A DNA stretch of 64,000 nucleotides from Muraenolepis orangiensis (GCA_027704905.1 CM051015.1:21728460-21792459); one strand, 5' to 3'. Shown: positions 1-11,928, counted from the first letter of the stretch. The notes: generated by a model from the letters alone, not told the origin. Numbers and translations: made by a program.

Positions 1-108
<108 letters not shown>

Positions 109-140
109 GGGTGGGGGGTGTAGGTTAAGGCGCGACGTCG

Positions 141-191
141 TGACGTCACGTAACGATGTCACGTCATGATTTGCATAGGTCGAGTATTTAA
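141..191 (+). promoter_or_regulatory. Thymosin-beta gene A core promoter (CRE, octamer-like, TATA)
   Basis: A palindromic CRE TGACGTCA lies at 141-148, with further CGTCA half sites around it. An octamer-like ATTTGCAT lies at 169-176 and a TATTTAA box at 185-191. Transcription should start about 25-30 bp later, and a short non-coding first exon ends at a GTAAGT donor (273). The same three motifs, in the same order, precede the second thymosin gene, which supports real function rather than chance. Confidence 0.7.
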
Positions 192-739
192 ACTCTGAAA
201 CGCCTTCAGTCAGTCCAACGCTGCTTCGTTCTACCAAGTAGGAACACATATAATATCCTCTTCACATCTCTGGTAAGTTAATTGGTTTAATTGAGTTTCA
301 GTAATAACTTAAGAGACACCTGTTTCACAAGTTGATCAATGACTGCCACTCTAAAACCCAGTCGTTGATATTCGTTAACACGCTAGAACTGCAGGTCATT
401 TAGTGGTTTATTTGTTCAAAGTTTTTAGGCATCACCCTTTCATGACTTATTTTTACCTTATGCGTCTTGTTCTTAAAATTCTTTCTTCGCAACTCTACTA
501 CGTTTTTATGAATAAAGCAATGTTCCACATTATTGGTGTTCTACATGGACATTGCCATTCAAGTCTAAAACGTGTAGCCAGCTATAGCACTTCCTGTTTT
601 CCTAACTGTATTTGGCACGCTATGACTCCGTGTCTAAGCCTTACTTTTGTATACTTTTACATGTTTTGACAAATGTTTCCAAGTAAATTATGTCTAACGT
701 TTGACTTTTATAATCTAATTGTAATCTCTTCCAGCCAAT

Positions 740-973
740 ATGTCTGATAAACCAAGCCTGGAAGAAGTCACTGGCTTTGACAAGAACACACTGAAAAAGA
801 CTGACACCGCAGAGAAGAACTCACTGCCCACTAAAGAGAGTAAGTTGTTAGACATGATGATTTATATTGTGATTATGTTTTTTTTTGTGTGTTTGCTGCT
901 CAAACGCCTTTTAATTCACGTACCCTTATGTTTGTTTGCAGCTATTGAACAGGAGAAAAAGGCGTCTTCATAA
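740..973 (+). CDS. Thymosin beta (copy A), two coding exons
   Basis: Actin-monomer-sequestering peptide of the thymosin-beta family, acting in the cytoplasm and usually 43-44 residues. The coding parts are 740-839 and 942-973, separated by a 102-bp intron (GTAAGT...TTGCAG) in phase 1. The product is 43 residues. It begins MSDKPSLEEV, contains the actin-binding core LKKTDT (family LKKTET) and the C-terminal TKETIEQEKK block, and ends ASS. The ATG follows an upstream intron acceptor at 733-734. The first exon is non-coding (about 215-272). A polyadenylation signal AATAAA is at 1209-1214, giving a 3' UTR of about 250 bp. The frame is intact, with normal splice sites and a promoter, so I expect an expressed gene. 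Which fish thymosin-beta orthologue it is cannot be fixed from one copy. Confidence 0.94.
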   Translation: MSDKPSLEEVTGFDKNTLKKTDTAEKNSLPTKESKLLDMMIYIVIMFFFVCLLLKRLLIHVPLCLFAAIEQEKKASS

Positions 974-1235
974 TGAGTGAGGGGCCCCATGATCGACATA
1001 AGGCTGTGGTGCGATCAACCTGGGTGACGATCAGTGATGTCGCCAAGGGTCATGACATCACTTCCTGAAGTCTTGAGAAGTCTGCGTCCAAAACCAACTT
1101 GAAGCCGGTTCCCTTGCATGATGCCTTCGTCTGGTTGTTTTTCTTTGGGGGTTTTTTTTGTTGGTGAAATGTCACACCTTGTGGACGCAGTGTTGCACCA
1201 TTTTGAAAAATAAAAATGTCTAAATCAATTCTGTT
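974..1235 (+). promoter_or_regulatory. 3' UTR and poly(A) signal of thymosin beta A
   Basis: Non-coding sequence after the TAA stop, with a T-rich stretch and a consensus AATAAA at 1209-1214. Cleavage is expected 10-30 bp downstream. Confidence 0.75.
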
Positions 1236-2780
1236 TCATTTCGGACATCTTTATTTCAATTTAACGCTGGTTATACATGGAACCTGACCAGGATGTCTCA
1301 ATGTTCCTGTTGACCTGTGGTCTTGTAGGTTAATGCTATAACTGTTTGTTTGTTTTTTTCGCGCATTTGATAACCTGGGCTGAATGGGATTGTCGTGTGA
1401 TAACACTGACACTTGTTTAGCAGTTCTGTTTTCCTCCACCAGGGGGAGACATGGTCAATGATTTTGGGAGGCTGGCTGTCGCAGGCTGTAGGCTTAATAC
1501 CACAACTCTTCTATCTAATAATTTTAATCTTCATGCAATTAAAATACACTTTTGCCCCCCATAAACTCGACACGGCGTATGATTTAATAGTTGGGTTGAA
1601 ATGTGTGATTTAGCACACTTTTCATCACATTCTGACTAATTTAAAATGTAAATGTACGTTTCATTTATTTTCCATTGCACTTTACAAGAGACTCGGGGCA
1701 CTAAAATAAAATCATTTGGAAACTGGTTGAAAACTCGACGTGCTATAAAATGTGTGTATGCATTGGTTGACTTCAAGCTTTTAATACGTCTAACGTGGCA
1801 TTTTCTCAACGCTACACGAATAGTTAATGTCAACACGGGCGGTGTCGGACAACTTCCTGAAATTCACTTCTCTATTTTCAGTATTGATTTACTTTTTTAG
1901 ATTGTTCCAAATGACAAATACAGAACTGATGCTTAAACTCAACTCGAAAACCCCATACGTTTGAGTTAGTCTTGTGTGCGTGCCATTGCCTTTATAGCAC
2001 ATAGAGACTGATGGACGCCGTGACCCACGCGACACCGAGGGAGTCTTTGACTATAAAAGGCGAGGTTGTGCGAACGAAGTCAATGTGACCACATCCTGAG
2101 GACAAGATCGGTGCACCCTGCTGATGGTGAAGCCTCACCTAAACAATGTACCAAAAACAAGATCAACCCTATCCCCCCCCCCCGACCCAACCACCAACCC
2201 CTTCCACAGCAACTGGACTATCTGTACTACACTACATACGTTACACTCATTTATACTGTCAGATTCATATATTCTGCAATTACGGAAATATGCATTTTTT
2301 TGTAAATTTTGTAATTCGGCGCACATCTTCGGGGGTTGCTGATAACATCTCACTGCACGTTATACGTTATATATGTGACGAATAAACCAAGTCTTAATCT
2401 GAATCTAATTCCGCTGTGGAGGGTGAATACAATGTTTTATTTAGTGTTGACACCATCCTTATTGTGTTGTGGTAAATCTTTATGTTTTTGTTATTGTTAT
2501 TAATCTGCAAGAAAATAAACGCATAAGTCCTTAAGACACATAAGAGCATCAGACCACAAATGTCATTAAAGGACGAGACCCCATATGACGACCATCTCCC
2601 TGGGAAAGTGATCTGAGGTCAGCCGACCAGCTGAGGAAGAGGCCAAGGCTGACCACTGCATTAAGAGGATCTGACCTCCATCCAACATTATTATTATTGG
2701 TTGAGCACACACAACACTGAGTAGAGTTTCCGTTAAAGGCGAATGACACAAGGTTAAATATGTTGGCTGTTATGAAAGTC
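1236..2780. other. Intergenic, no gene recognised
   Basis: No supported gene. At 2050-2400 there is a TATAAAAG followed by a poly-C run and an ATGTGACGAATAAACC...CTTAATCTGAATCTAAT end. That end resembles the 3' tail of a short fish retroelement, but the copy is too diverged to classify. Confidence 0.5.
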
Positions 2781-2861
2781 AAGGTGTAAAGTTCACTTTT
2801 GTGTATATATTTGTCTTTGTCAAGTCGTCTCTCGTGTGCCTCTGAACATTTTGTGCATCTT

Positions 2862-2892
2862 CAAAAGCACACACACACATGTGCATGTGCAC

Positions 2893-2974
<82 letters not shown>
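2862..2974. repeat. (CA)n microsatellite with imperfect 5' part
   Basis: Interrupted CA/GCACAC start followed by a pure run of about 38 CA units. The open frames across it are only repeat translations. Confidence 0.97.
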
Positions 2975-2976
<2 letters not shown>

Positions 2977-4318
2977 TTAACTGACAAGCAATGAGATAGT
3001 TTGGGCTGCAGAGGGGTATAGGAATGCTGTGAGCTAGGTAACCAAGGGGTGGGGCCAGTATACTAGGCGGTGGTTGGACCTGTTCCAACCACCCAGCTGT
3101 TCCCTGGCAACTCAGTCTGCGTGATCACACATGAGCTTTCCCTCTGAAGCATTCCAGTGGGACGGGGTTTAACAAGAAGGCGACAACTAAGACAGTCCTG
3201 CCTGGACTGGTCTTAGTTACTGAGGCTTAGTCTTAGTTAATGATCCTTTTTTAATAGAATAACAATTTTAGATTGTGGTACACACACACGCCAGCCCTAT
3301 CACAACGTTGTGCTTTAGTCAAAAGTCGTGTTATGTAACACACGTCTCATGGCTCATCGACGTCACAAGTCTCTCATCTCACAATCACCTCAGCCCAACA
3401 AAGTAACCCTCATTACTCTGCTCACTCTAAAAAACAGGGCAGCTCGATGATTGACGAAAGGTGATGATTGACGGGACACATACGCACATACCGTTCACCG
3501 ACACCTGGAGGAGACAGACAAGAGCAGAATAGAGAACAACAGACACAAGGCACCAGTCTTTATTCATGCTACTATCGTCAAAAGTCATGTTATGTAACAC
3601 ATTTCACTGGGAGATCGAAAGTCATATGGTTATAGTCTCACAAATCATGACATTTTCCTGTTACCTTTTAACCCCCTCCAGGTGGGTTAGAGTTCAACCT
3701 CGGCCCTTAATTCCTCTCACCTGGGGGACCTCTTTTCTACTACTGAACTACAAATCCCAGGTGTTGGTAAGAGAAGAAAAAGAAGCCAGAGGACATAACT
3801 ATCGTGAGCATGTATGGTCCGTGGCCGAAGAGATGAAACTTGCTTTTATATGTATAGCGCAACCCCGCCGCCTATTGCCACGGTGCAAAACCTAAAGCCA
3901 CTCTGTTCTTGGTGATTATATGATTGTTAAAAGTGTGTATGATATCCTATAATATTGTAAGCTGCTGAACCAGTACCAGGCAACGGGTTTGAATCGAGAG
4001 TTGACAAAAACAGTGTTTTGTTCTGCTAATCGAGACATTCAGTAGAACATATCTAAATGTGTTTGAACGGAAATGGCTACACAGGAAAGATAACAGTTAG
4101 CGTGACTGAGTCACGCACACTGCTGGCCTGGATAATTGCGCCGTTCAAAATAAGATGCGTCGACGCTGTCGGACTGTACTCGACAACTTCCGCTTCCAGC
4201 TAATACGGTTTATATACCAGGAAGTCTTGCAGAACTGAAATAATTTCCCCATGTGAGAAGGGCAGTGGCCATGGTCCGCTTTTGTTCAATTGTCCTCTTG
4301 CTGATTGACTTGAACGGC

Positions 4319-4432
<114 letters not shown>

Positions 4433-4581
4433 GTATTATGTCGTACACACACACACACTGAAACTGAAGCCACGAGAACAAACACCCATGTGACTTTTTC
4501 TTCCCCTCAAATAAACACCATGAGGACCGACTAGTGGCAGACGACAACAACAGAAAACCACATTTTGAGTAGCAGAATGAC

Positions 4582-4749
4582 GGAAGTTACAGTTTCATAT
4601 CTCTCTATTAGGCTCCACAGACACACACGCACGCACACACGCACACACATGCGCACCCGCACACACGCAAGCACACACGCACACACACACACACACACAC
4701 TGGAAGTAACCGTTTCAGATCTCTCTCTACTGGGCTCCACACGCACACG

Positions 4750-4814
<65 letters not shown>

Positions 4815-4990
4815 GAAGTAACAGTTTCAGATCTCTCTCTACTAGGCTCCACACACACGCACACGCACACACACACACGCACACACGCACACACGCACAC
4901 ACACACACACACACATACACACACACACACACTGGAAGTAACAGTTTCATGTCTCTCTACCAGGCTCCACACACACACACGCACACACAT
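4582..4990. repeat. Composite minisatellite: spacer of about 40 bp plus (CA)n, four copies
   Basis: A unit reading TGGAAGTAACAGTTTCAGAT then CTCTCTCTACTAGGCTCCAC is repeated four times, at about 4582, 4701, 4813 and 4933. Each copy is followed by 60-80 bp of CA/CG-CA repeat, so the period is 112-120 bp. The microsatellite is therefore part of a larger tandem unit that has been amplified as a block. Confidence 0.93.
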
Positions 4991-5307
4991 ACTTGTCTGG
5001 GACACTAGACAAGCGAGGCACATTCCTCGTCGTCGCCCTCCATCTTGCTGTTTGAGCGAAACGGCGGCCCGTGTTGTGCCGACACCTGCCTGCCCGTCGA
5101 CAGGCCCCGACGGAATGTGAGAGAAGGAAACGCTATTGTTTCGCAATATGCATTATTCACTCGGCAAGCAAGACACAATGACAGCTTGCGATTATCCTCA
5201 CCGTGTTTGTATTTGCTCTCTGGGCATTCCTACAAACACATATATTCACATATATCTCCCCTCTTTCAGGGTTCTTGAATAAGATATAAGCCTCGGGGGA
5301 GTAATGC

Positions 5308-5557
5308 TGGCTTTTTTATATAGCGCTTTTATCCAAAGCGCTTTACAAGTCATGTCCTCACATTACCCATTCATACACCGACGGCGGAGTCAGCCATGCA
5401 AGGAGACAGTCAGCACGTTGGGAGCAGTTAGGGTTAGGGTGTCTTGCTCAAGGACACCTCGACAGTTTTTTTTTTTTGCTAGGAGGAGCCGGGGGATCGA
5501 ACCAGCGTCCTTTCGGTTGTGAGGCGACCGCTCTACCTCCTGAGCTATACTGCCGCC
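5308..5557 (-). mobile_element. tRNA-derived SINE (fish V-SINE-like)
   Basis: Read on the minus strand, it starts with a tRNA-like head carrying box A (TAGCTCAGGAGGTAGAGCG, near 5547-5530) and box B (GGTTCGATCC, 5503-5494), then an A-run. The body contains CTTGAGCAAGACACC, and the tail has TGTAAAGCGCTTTGG followed by ATAAAAGCGCTATATAA. The head and tail are typical of teleost tRNA SINEs whose 3' ends are shared with a partner LINE. The anticodon arm is degenerate and a long tail follows, so this is not a functional tRNA gene. Confidence 0.85.
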
Positions 5558-5591
5558 TAAATTTCGCAAGCTCACGTCCAGATTAGCCTCG

Positions 5592-5916
5592 AATATACAA
5601 TACTCTACAATACTGTACACAATAAAACGAACCATAGAAAGAACAATAAAGTGACCGATGGAGGATCCGTACATTTGTTGAATTGTGCAAAAAGCATTTT
5701 AAAGCAATTTTAAAGTGCCAGTAGTGCAGCAGCATCATGAATACAGTGCAGCACAGAGCAGTAGCTGTAATGAGTCCAGAAAGTAATGTAACGTAATATG
5801 GATGACAATGTTATTATAGTGGCAGCACTCCTAGCTGTTCAGTAGGCCCACTGCCTGTGGATAAAAACAGTCCTTGAACCTGGTAGTCCGTGTACGGATG
5901 CTGAATAGGGCAGGAT
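5592..5916 (-). mobile_element. LINE 3'-end fragment (Rex1/L2-like family)
   Basis: It shares the GTGCAGCAGCATCATGAAT and CTGTTCAGTAGGCCCACTGCC blocks with the better preserved antisense copy at 21360-22097 and with the sense copy at 33170-33960. Only the 3' UTR and the last codons of the reverse-transcriptase ORF remain. Confidence 0.75.
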
Positions 5917-7590
5917 ACTCTCTAAGGGTGGTTGGATCCCAGCAGAAAGGTGGTGGGTTCAAACCGCAAATGTTCACAGGCATCCCTAAACAAAGTGAGT
6001 GACCCTGACCTGCCCCCTTAACAGTATCTCAATTCACTCGAGTCCCTTTGAAACTAAAATGTCTTGATGAAAAAAATGATCACAGAAGGATCAAAATCCA
6101 ATCCCAGATGTGTTGTTTGTCGCCTTGCACAGCGTGGAACCGGCAGCAAACCACTTCCTCTCACACACCTTGCCTTGAGGTAGGACTTTCTGACTCAACT
6201 GGAACATAACATTTCCCCCCCTGTGGTTATACAATAAAAGCAGTGCAGTACAGTGCATGTGCATTGACTGACATGGAATGTGTATTTTGCATTGTATTTT
6301 GCATGTATTTTGAGTGTTGACACATGTCAACATATGCAATTAGGTGAGGTCAAAACTGCCGAAAAACTGGTTCCCCCAAAGTGAGCATTGGTGTAGCCAA
6401 TATTGACGTTTGCATTTCCCAAATTTCCATTTTCAAATACGACCGCGGCCACGTCGAGCTCGTGAAGCACAACGTGGAGCTTTGGTAAAGTAAAGGAAAA
6501 ACATCTGGTTTCATCTGAGACCAGAACCTCCTGAATGCTCACCGGATCTCAGTTCATCTTTTCTGCTGAGAACTGTTCAGGGCTCAAATGATCTCTGTGT
6601 ATCACCAACCATCACATAAAAAAACAAGGGTTTGATTTCAGAATTGTTTTATATTGCCAGATGAAAACATTTGCATTGTGCATCGTTTTAAATCATTAGC
6701 GGACAGCAAGGTGATCAGAGTACCGCATGTAAAGAACCCTTGTTCTGCCGTGAACCCTCATGTTTTTGTGGTCTGATTGTAGTGTGATTGTATTGCATGG
6801 CTGTTTTCCTTTTCACAGGTCATCAATAGTATAGGGGCAAAGTAACTTCCTTCTGTCTTTTTAACATTAGCTTGGTTGTGTGATGTCTGTCGTCCAACGT
6901 TTTCTTTACTCGTCCATTCGTGTCTATACTGGTGCAATGCCTCAATCGCAAACCCACAATTAAATGTTGTGAGCTCAACTGTTTATTTATTTCCTGCCGT
7001 GAGAAGGGCCCGTTGTACACTTTAAAGCAGAAGTCATTCCTTTCATTTCCTGTAATGCACGACAAACTAATAATGCAACTTCCTAAACGGCCCTCGACCT
7101 AATCATACATCACCGTCACAAACACTGAGCAATATGTGCAAAATACAGATCAGAACGTAATAAGAAGCAGGTATGTGTGTCTTCTCTGTCTCTGCACGCA
7201 AAAAACCCCAGAAAAGGCTATCTGAGGCAGGGTTATTCAGGATGTGCTGACAGAATCATCTGACTGCAGCAGTTCACCTATCACTTGAGTCACACCTCGA
7301 CACCTTCAACCACCCCCCCCCCCCCCCCCTGTGAACATGTATCAACGTGTATCTCAGGCTCACAGAATCACATTAACATCACAGCTAGGATGCGTTTGAA
7401 TGCTACCATGGAGCATTGTGTTTCACGGCTCTTCCACTCTTGAAGTGAGATGTGTGAGCATCTCGCCCACTCTGCTTCTCTCTCTCTCTCTTCCACTTCT
7501 GCACGCTTCTCGCTTCCTGTGTGGACAGCAGCTTCAGAAAGTCACATGCTTGCTTTTGCAATAATGGCCCAGATGGTTGGGTTGCTTCAT
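5917..7590. other. Intergenic, no gene recognised
   Basis: I see no splice-consistent exon or recognisable element here. A poly-C run of about 17 bases lies at 7313-7330. Confidence 0.5.
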
Positions 7591-7592
7591 CT

Positions 7593-7593
<1 letters not shown>

Positions 7594-7674
<81 letters not shown>
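7594..7674. repeat. (GT)n microsatellite
   Basis: About 40 pure GT units. Confidence 0.97.
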
Positions 7675-7676
<2 letters not shown>

Positions 7677-8080
7677 ACACTATCTGATACCTAATTCAGT
7701 CAGAAATGATTTGCCATTTTGAGCCCTGGAATTGAGAAAATTTCTAATTGAAAGAACTTCAGAACTTCATTGAAATATAAAGATCTCTGCTTTATTCTTG
7801 AGCACACTAGAGCTAGATCAGACTTCAATCAAGCAGGGCTTGAAAGTTAACATTAAACTGATGTATCCGTCTGAGCTCACCTGTGTCTTGTGTCTAAGGG
7901 GATACGTATATATGCTTCTCCGGTTACCCGTCCATTAGTATAGGTGATAGGTATGCAGTGTAACTTGTAATGTGTGAGCTTGAATGGAGTGAAGAGCCTT
8001 TACTTGTCATTGCACAAGAACAAGTACCACACAAGGAAATGGATGGTTTCTGCATTTAGTAGTATATCGGCTCATATATA

Positions 8081-9489
8081 CGAAGGAGGAAATAATTATT
8101 TGTTCCCTTGTCGATTTTCTAAGTTTGCCCACTTACAAAGAAATGAACAGTCTCTCTAAGTATTTGATCCCCTTGCAAAACATGACTTAGTACTTGGTGG
8201 AGAAACCCTTGTTGGCCAGCACAGAGGTCAGACGTTTCTTGTAGCTGGTCACCAGGTTTGCACACATCTCAGGAGGGATTTTGGTCCACTCCTCTTTGCA
8301 GATCCTCTCCAAATCCTTAAGGTTTCGAGGCTGATGCTTGGCAACTCGAAGCTTCAGCTCCCTCCACAGATTTTCTATGGGATTAAGGTCCGGAGATTGG
8401 CTAGGCCACTCCATCACCTTAATGTGCTTCTTCTTTAGCCACTCCTTTGTTACCTTGGCCGTATGTTTTGGGTCATTGTCGTGCTGGAAGACCCATCTAC
8501 GACCCATTTTCAGTGTCCTGGCTGAGGGAAGGAGGTTATCGGCCAAGATTTTACGGTACATGGCCCCGTCCATCCTCCCCTCGATGCGGTGAAGTCGTCC
8601 TATCCCCTTAGCAGAGAAACATCCCCAAAGCATAATGTTTCCACCTCCATGCTTGACAGTGGGGATGGTGTTCTTGGGGTTATAGTCAGCATTTCTCTTC
8701 CTCCAAACACGGCGTGTAGAGTTGATGCCAAAGATCTCAATTTTGGTCTCATCTGACCACATCACCTTCTCCCAAGCCTCCTCTGAATCATTCAGATGTT
8801 CATTGGCAAACTTCAGATGTGCCTTCTTGAGCAGGGGGACCTTGCGGGCGCTGCAGGATTTTAATCCATTACGGCGTAGTGTGTTACCAATAGTTTTCTT
8901 GGTGACTGTGGTCCCAGCTGCCTTGAGATTATTAACAAGTTCCTCCCGCGTAGTTCTTGGATGATCCCTCACCGTTCTCATGATCCTCGATACCCCACGA
9001 GGCGAGATCTTGCGTGGAGCCCCAGACCGAGGGCAATTGATGGTCATTTTGTGTTTCTTCCATTTTCGAATAATCTCACCAACAGTTGTCTCCTTCTCAC
9101 CAAGCTGCTTGCTGATGGTCTTGTAGCCCATTCCAGCCTTGTGCAGGTCTACAATCGTGTCCCTGATGTCCTTAGACAGCTCTTTGGTCTGTGACTTTTA
9201 TACAGGTAATGAGTTGATATTAGGAGTACTTTCTTAAAGCAAGAGGACTTATCTAACTGGTCTGTCAGGGCCAGAATTCTTGTTGGTTGCAAGGGGATCA
9301 AATACTTATTTCACTCAATTAAATGCAAATCAATTTATAACTTTTATATGATGTAAATTTCTGGATTTTCTTTTTGATATTTTGTTTCTCACTGTTAAAA
9401 TAAACCTACCGTTAAAATGATACTGTTCATTTCTTTGTAAGTGGGCAAACTTAGAAAATCGGCAAGGGATCAAATCATTATTTCCTCCA

Positions 9490-9492
<3 letters not shown>
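8081..9492 (-). mobile_element. Tc1/mariner transposon, near full length
   Basis: A 1.4-kb element with terminal inverted repeats of about 65 bp. The left arm (about 8084-8150) and the reverse complement of the right arm (about 9488-9420) share GGAGGAAATAATTATTTG-like outer ends and the CACTTACAAAGAAATGAAC inner part. It is flanked by TA, as expected for Tc1 insertion; the right flank is a (TA)n run. The outermost bases of the left end are altered (CGAAGGAGG against CAGTGGAGG on the right), which may impair excision. Confidence 0.95.
8187..9131 (-). CDS. Tc1-family transposase, N-terminus disrupted
   Basis: Cut-and-paste DNA transposase with a long open frame of 314 codons from the first in-frame ATG. 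Visible features are a helix-turn-helix with a GRPR-like basic stretch (PRSGAPRKIS) and the DDE catalytic triad: D in MWSDETK, D in FQHDNDPKH and E in PDLNPIENLW, with the DD34E spacing of Tc1. The homologous reading frame continues upstream of this ATG for 22 codons (TKELSKDIRDTIVDLHKAG) to a TAA where family members have their start. The annotated ATG is therefore internal and the first DNA-binding helix would be lost. The catalytic domain itself is uninterrupted, which makes this a fairly young copy. Confidence 0.93.
   Translation of the reverse strand: MGYKTISKQLGEKETTVGEIIRKWKKHKMTINCPRSGAPRKISPRGVSRIMRTVRDHPRTTREELVNNLKAAGTTVTKKTIGNTLRRNGLKSCSARKVPLLKKAHLKFANEHLNDSEEAWEKVMWSDETKIEIFGINSTRRVWRKRNADYNPKNTIPTVKHGGGNIMLWGCFSAKGIGRLHRIEGRMDGAMYRKILADNLLPSARTLKMGRRWVFQHDNDPKHTAKVTKEWLKKKHIKVMEWPSQSPDLNPIENLWRELKLRVAKHQPRNLKDLERICKEEWTKIPPEMCANLVTSYKKRLTSVLANKGFSTKY

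Positions 9493-9526
<34 letters not shown>
9493..9526. repeat. (TA)n run beside the Tc1 element
   Basis: A pure TA run directly abutting the right TIR. Tc1 targets TA. Confidence 0.9.
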
Positions 9527-9532
<6 letters not shown>

Positions 9533-10005
9533 TTATATGTATTTATATTTATATATGTTCCTATGTGTATATGTTTGCGGGTATGTGTGTATGCATAGGC
9601 CCTGCCTTGTATTGTTAATATTAGTTTATTTTCTCGAATGTATCGCAATGTCAGCGTACAATGAGATACAATACCGTGAAAAGCACCAAACCGCCGGGGG
9701 AAACAAGAAGTCAGCAGCAACACACAGAAGACACAACGACGCGTGTTGCGCCACACTGGGTGCTGCTGGCTTCCTCTGCTACTGAGCGCAGTAAAAATAA
9801 CCAAGAGGAACTGGGCTGGCTTCAGCCTCGTAGCACTTCCTGTTCTTCTCACAGTACGATGGTGTTATGCATGCAGGAAAGCATAGGACAATGCAAGGAC
9901 AGATGTGTGCCGAAGCAGGGGCCTATATATCAAATCTTGCTTTTTGGGTGCTTTTGGTACCGATCACCTTCCTAGTAAGGATAGGATAGATTATTCAAAT
10001 AATTG

Positions 10006-10160
10006 AGCATCTAACCAGTGCAAACGTTGCAGTAAAGTGCATGGTAATTGCACTTAGTTTGTACATATTAGGTATATATATACAGAAGTATTTAACAGGT
10101 AGTGATCAGGGGTATGCAGTTATGAAAAACAGGATATATATAAATGTAAGAAGTCACGCA
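10006..10160 (-). repeat. Dispersed LINE 3'-UTR-like repeat, copy 1
   Basis: On the minus strand it reads CATAACTGCATACCCCTGATCACTACC.., then TATGCACTTTACTGC. The same family is seen at 30600-30968 (+), 49300-49520 (-), 50035-50115 (+) and 51650-51866 (+). Better copies end in CTGTACTTGTGCAATGACAAT followed by a run of ATCTA units, the pattern of a non-LTR retrotransposon 3' end. Confidence 0.65.
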
Positions 10161-10214
10161 GCAATTTTCTCAGTTGAGGGGGGTCAACGTCTTAAACACA
10201 ACTACATCCCTGTG

Positions 10215-10254
10215 TGCGGTGTGTATATATATATATATATATACACACACCGCA
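10215..10254. repeat. Near-perfect palindrome built on (TA)n
   Basis: TGCGGTGTGTATATAT on the left mirrors ATATACACACACCGCA on the right, with the TA run as its centre. The sequence could extrude as a hairpin. Confidence 0.8.
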
Positions 10255-10960
10255 TTAGAATAGTGCAGCTCCGCGTACCGTTGCGATGGATCCAATTCTT
10301 AGGAGGGGGGAGACACACCCACAATGTGTCACGGCGCTCATGTGGGGCACTATACGAGCTGAGGGGTAGGGAGTTTGGTTTTGGATGAGTCCAAGTCGAA
10401 TGTCTGCGTTCTAGCGGCATGTGTTCTTGGACGAGATGCACACAGTATAGACAATGCTATAGCATGTATGTGTGCTAAATGAGTTCACACGGACACTAGT
10501 ACAACGCTTGGTGTGAGAATGCCCCGAGTCTTAAGAGCACAAGGTGTTCGCCCCCCCCACCCACCCCATAATGGCGTGTGGCTCATCAGGTTTCTAACGC
10601 AATAAGGTTCACGCCCAAACTCATAGGTTGCCTGCAGAAAAACAAAACGATGACCATAGGGCACATTTCAGTAATCTATGGTAGTCCTGAACCAACAGCC
10701 TTCCCCTGAACATCAAGAAGTCCAAAATAAAAACAAAACTAGATTGATTTTTACATTTTATTATATTTTTCAATAGTTGCATAACACGTTCTGCATCCAC
10801 AAGTTGACAGTTGGAATTTGACAATGAACAGAGGAAGGCATCATGCAGGGAACCGGAGGGGGTGGTCAGAGAGACTTCAGGAAGTGGGGGGACCAGGAGC
10901 CTATGACGATCACTTCCTGATTGCAAATGGAATCCATCCAGCAGATGTAGACGAGCCTCA

Positions 10961-11055
10961 TTATGAGGAAGCTGCAGTCTCCGCCTTCTCCTGTTCAATA
11001 GCTGGAAAGAAAAAAACACATGCAGGCACACATGAAGTTAAGGAGTTTTAGCAAC

Positions 11056-11086
<31 letters not shown>

Positions 11087-11218
11087 TATACCACAATCAT
11101 TATCCCAAAACGACTTACTTTCTTTGGTTGGCAGTTTATTCTTCTCTTCCGTGTCGGTCTTTTTCAATGTTGTCTTGTCAAACGTTTGGACTTCTACCAG
11201 GTCTGGTTTGTCTGACAT
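10961..11218 (-). CDS. Thymosin beta (copy B), two coding exons
   Basis: Second actin-sequestering thymosin-beta gene, on the opposite strand. The coding exons are 11218-11119 and 11001-10961, with a phase-1 intron (GTAAGT...TTCCAG) at exactly the codon position used in copy A. The product is 46 residues. It begins MSDKPDLVEV, has the LKKTDT actin motif and TKETIEQEKA, and ends in a slightly longer tail, AETAASS. The ATG is preceded by an acceptor (11233-11232). The non-coding exon 1 ends near 11820 at a GTGAGC donor. A probable AATAAA lies at 10762-10757. Identity to copy A is high in the actin-binding block and lower at positions 5-15. I infer an old local duplication followed by inversion. 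Confidence 0.93.
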
Positions 11219-11397
11219 ATTTGCGGATGTTCTAAAAAAAATAAAGACACAATTACACAGGTCAGTTAAAATGGATGAATGTGGTCGGGTATTAAAGACA
11301 AACGCGTCAAAAAAGCAGCAATACGTCGCGTTCGTAGTTTCCACCATGTCAAACTTTACACCAACAAACATTTCAATGTGCACTCATCTCCGCCGTG

Positions 11398-11500
11398 TGT
11401 GTGTGTTGCAGTGTGTGTGTGTGTGTGTTGCAGTGTGTGTGTGTGTGTGTGTTGCAGTGGGTGTGTGTGTGTGTTGCAGTGGGTGTGTGTGTCTGTCGAG
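11398..11500. repeat. (GT)n with GTTGCA interruptions, tandem
   Basis: Four blocks of GT separated by TTGCAGTG, a short composite repeat inside intron 1 of thymosin beta B. Confidence 0.85.
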
Positions 11501-11889
11501 AGAAAAATAAAAACGCAGATTTCCATGTCGTCTCAAGTCACCACCAGTCAATCAATCAAATGTTATAATAATACCCAAACTTGGTCAAAAACAACCGCTA
11601 TGGCCATTAGACGCAGATCATTGATTGCACAAATCAATGAGTAGAGTCAGAGTTAATTATTCTTGCAGGTCTCCCGAGTCACACAATAGTGGAGCAATCA
11701 ACACATCAACACCGGCGTTTTAGTCACCAGCAAGTGAGTGCATGAAACAAGCGCCTCCCTCCAGTTACTTCGGAACTTCGGAACTACTACATTACATTAA
11801 ATGAAACCAATGCGCTCACCAGGGTTGTTTCTGCGTCTCTATCCTCCGAGTTGCAGTCTGCAGTGTTGGGAGGGAGGCGTCCCCGGACC

Positions 11890-11928
11890 TTAAATACTCC
11901 ACCATATGCAAATAAGGCCGTGACGTCA
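11890..11928 (-). promoter_or_regulatory. Thymosin-beta gene B core promoter
   Basis: Read on the minus strand: CRE TGACGTCA (11928-11921), octamer-like ATTTGCAT (11913-11906) and TATTTAA (11896-11890). The order matches gene A, and the octamer-to-TATA spacing is 9 bp against 8 bp there. The CRE-to-octamer distance is shorter, 7 bp against 20 bp. Confidence 0.7.

Noticed and set aside
5494..5557. Possible functional tRNA gene on the minus strand.
   Set aside because: Box A and B are good, but an A-run and a typical SINE body with a LINE-like tail follow, so it is a SINE head.
8338..9194. Plus-strand open frames of 77-84 codons opposite the Tc1 transposase.
   Set aside because: Antisense shadows of the transposase, with no independent support.
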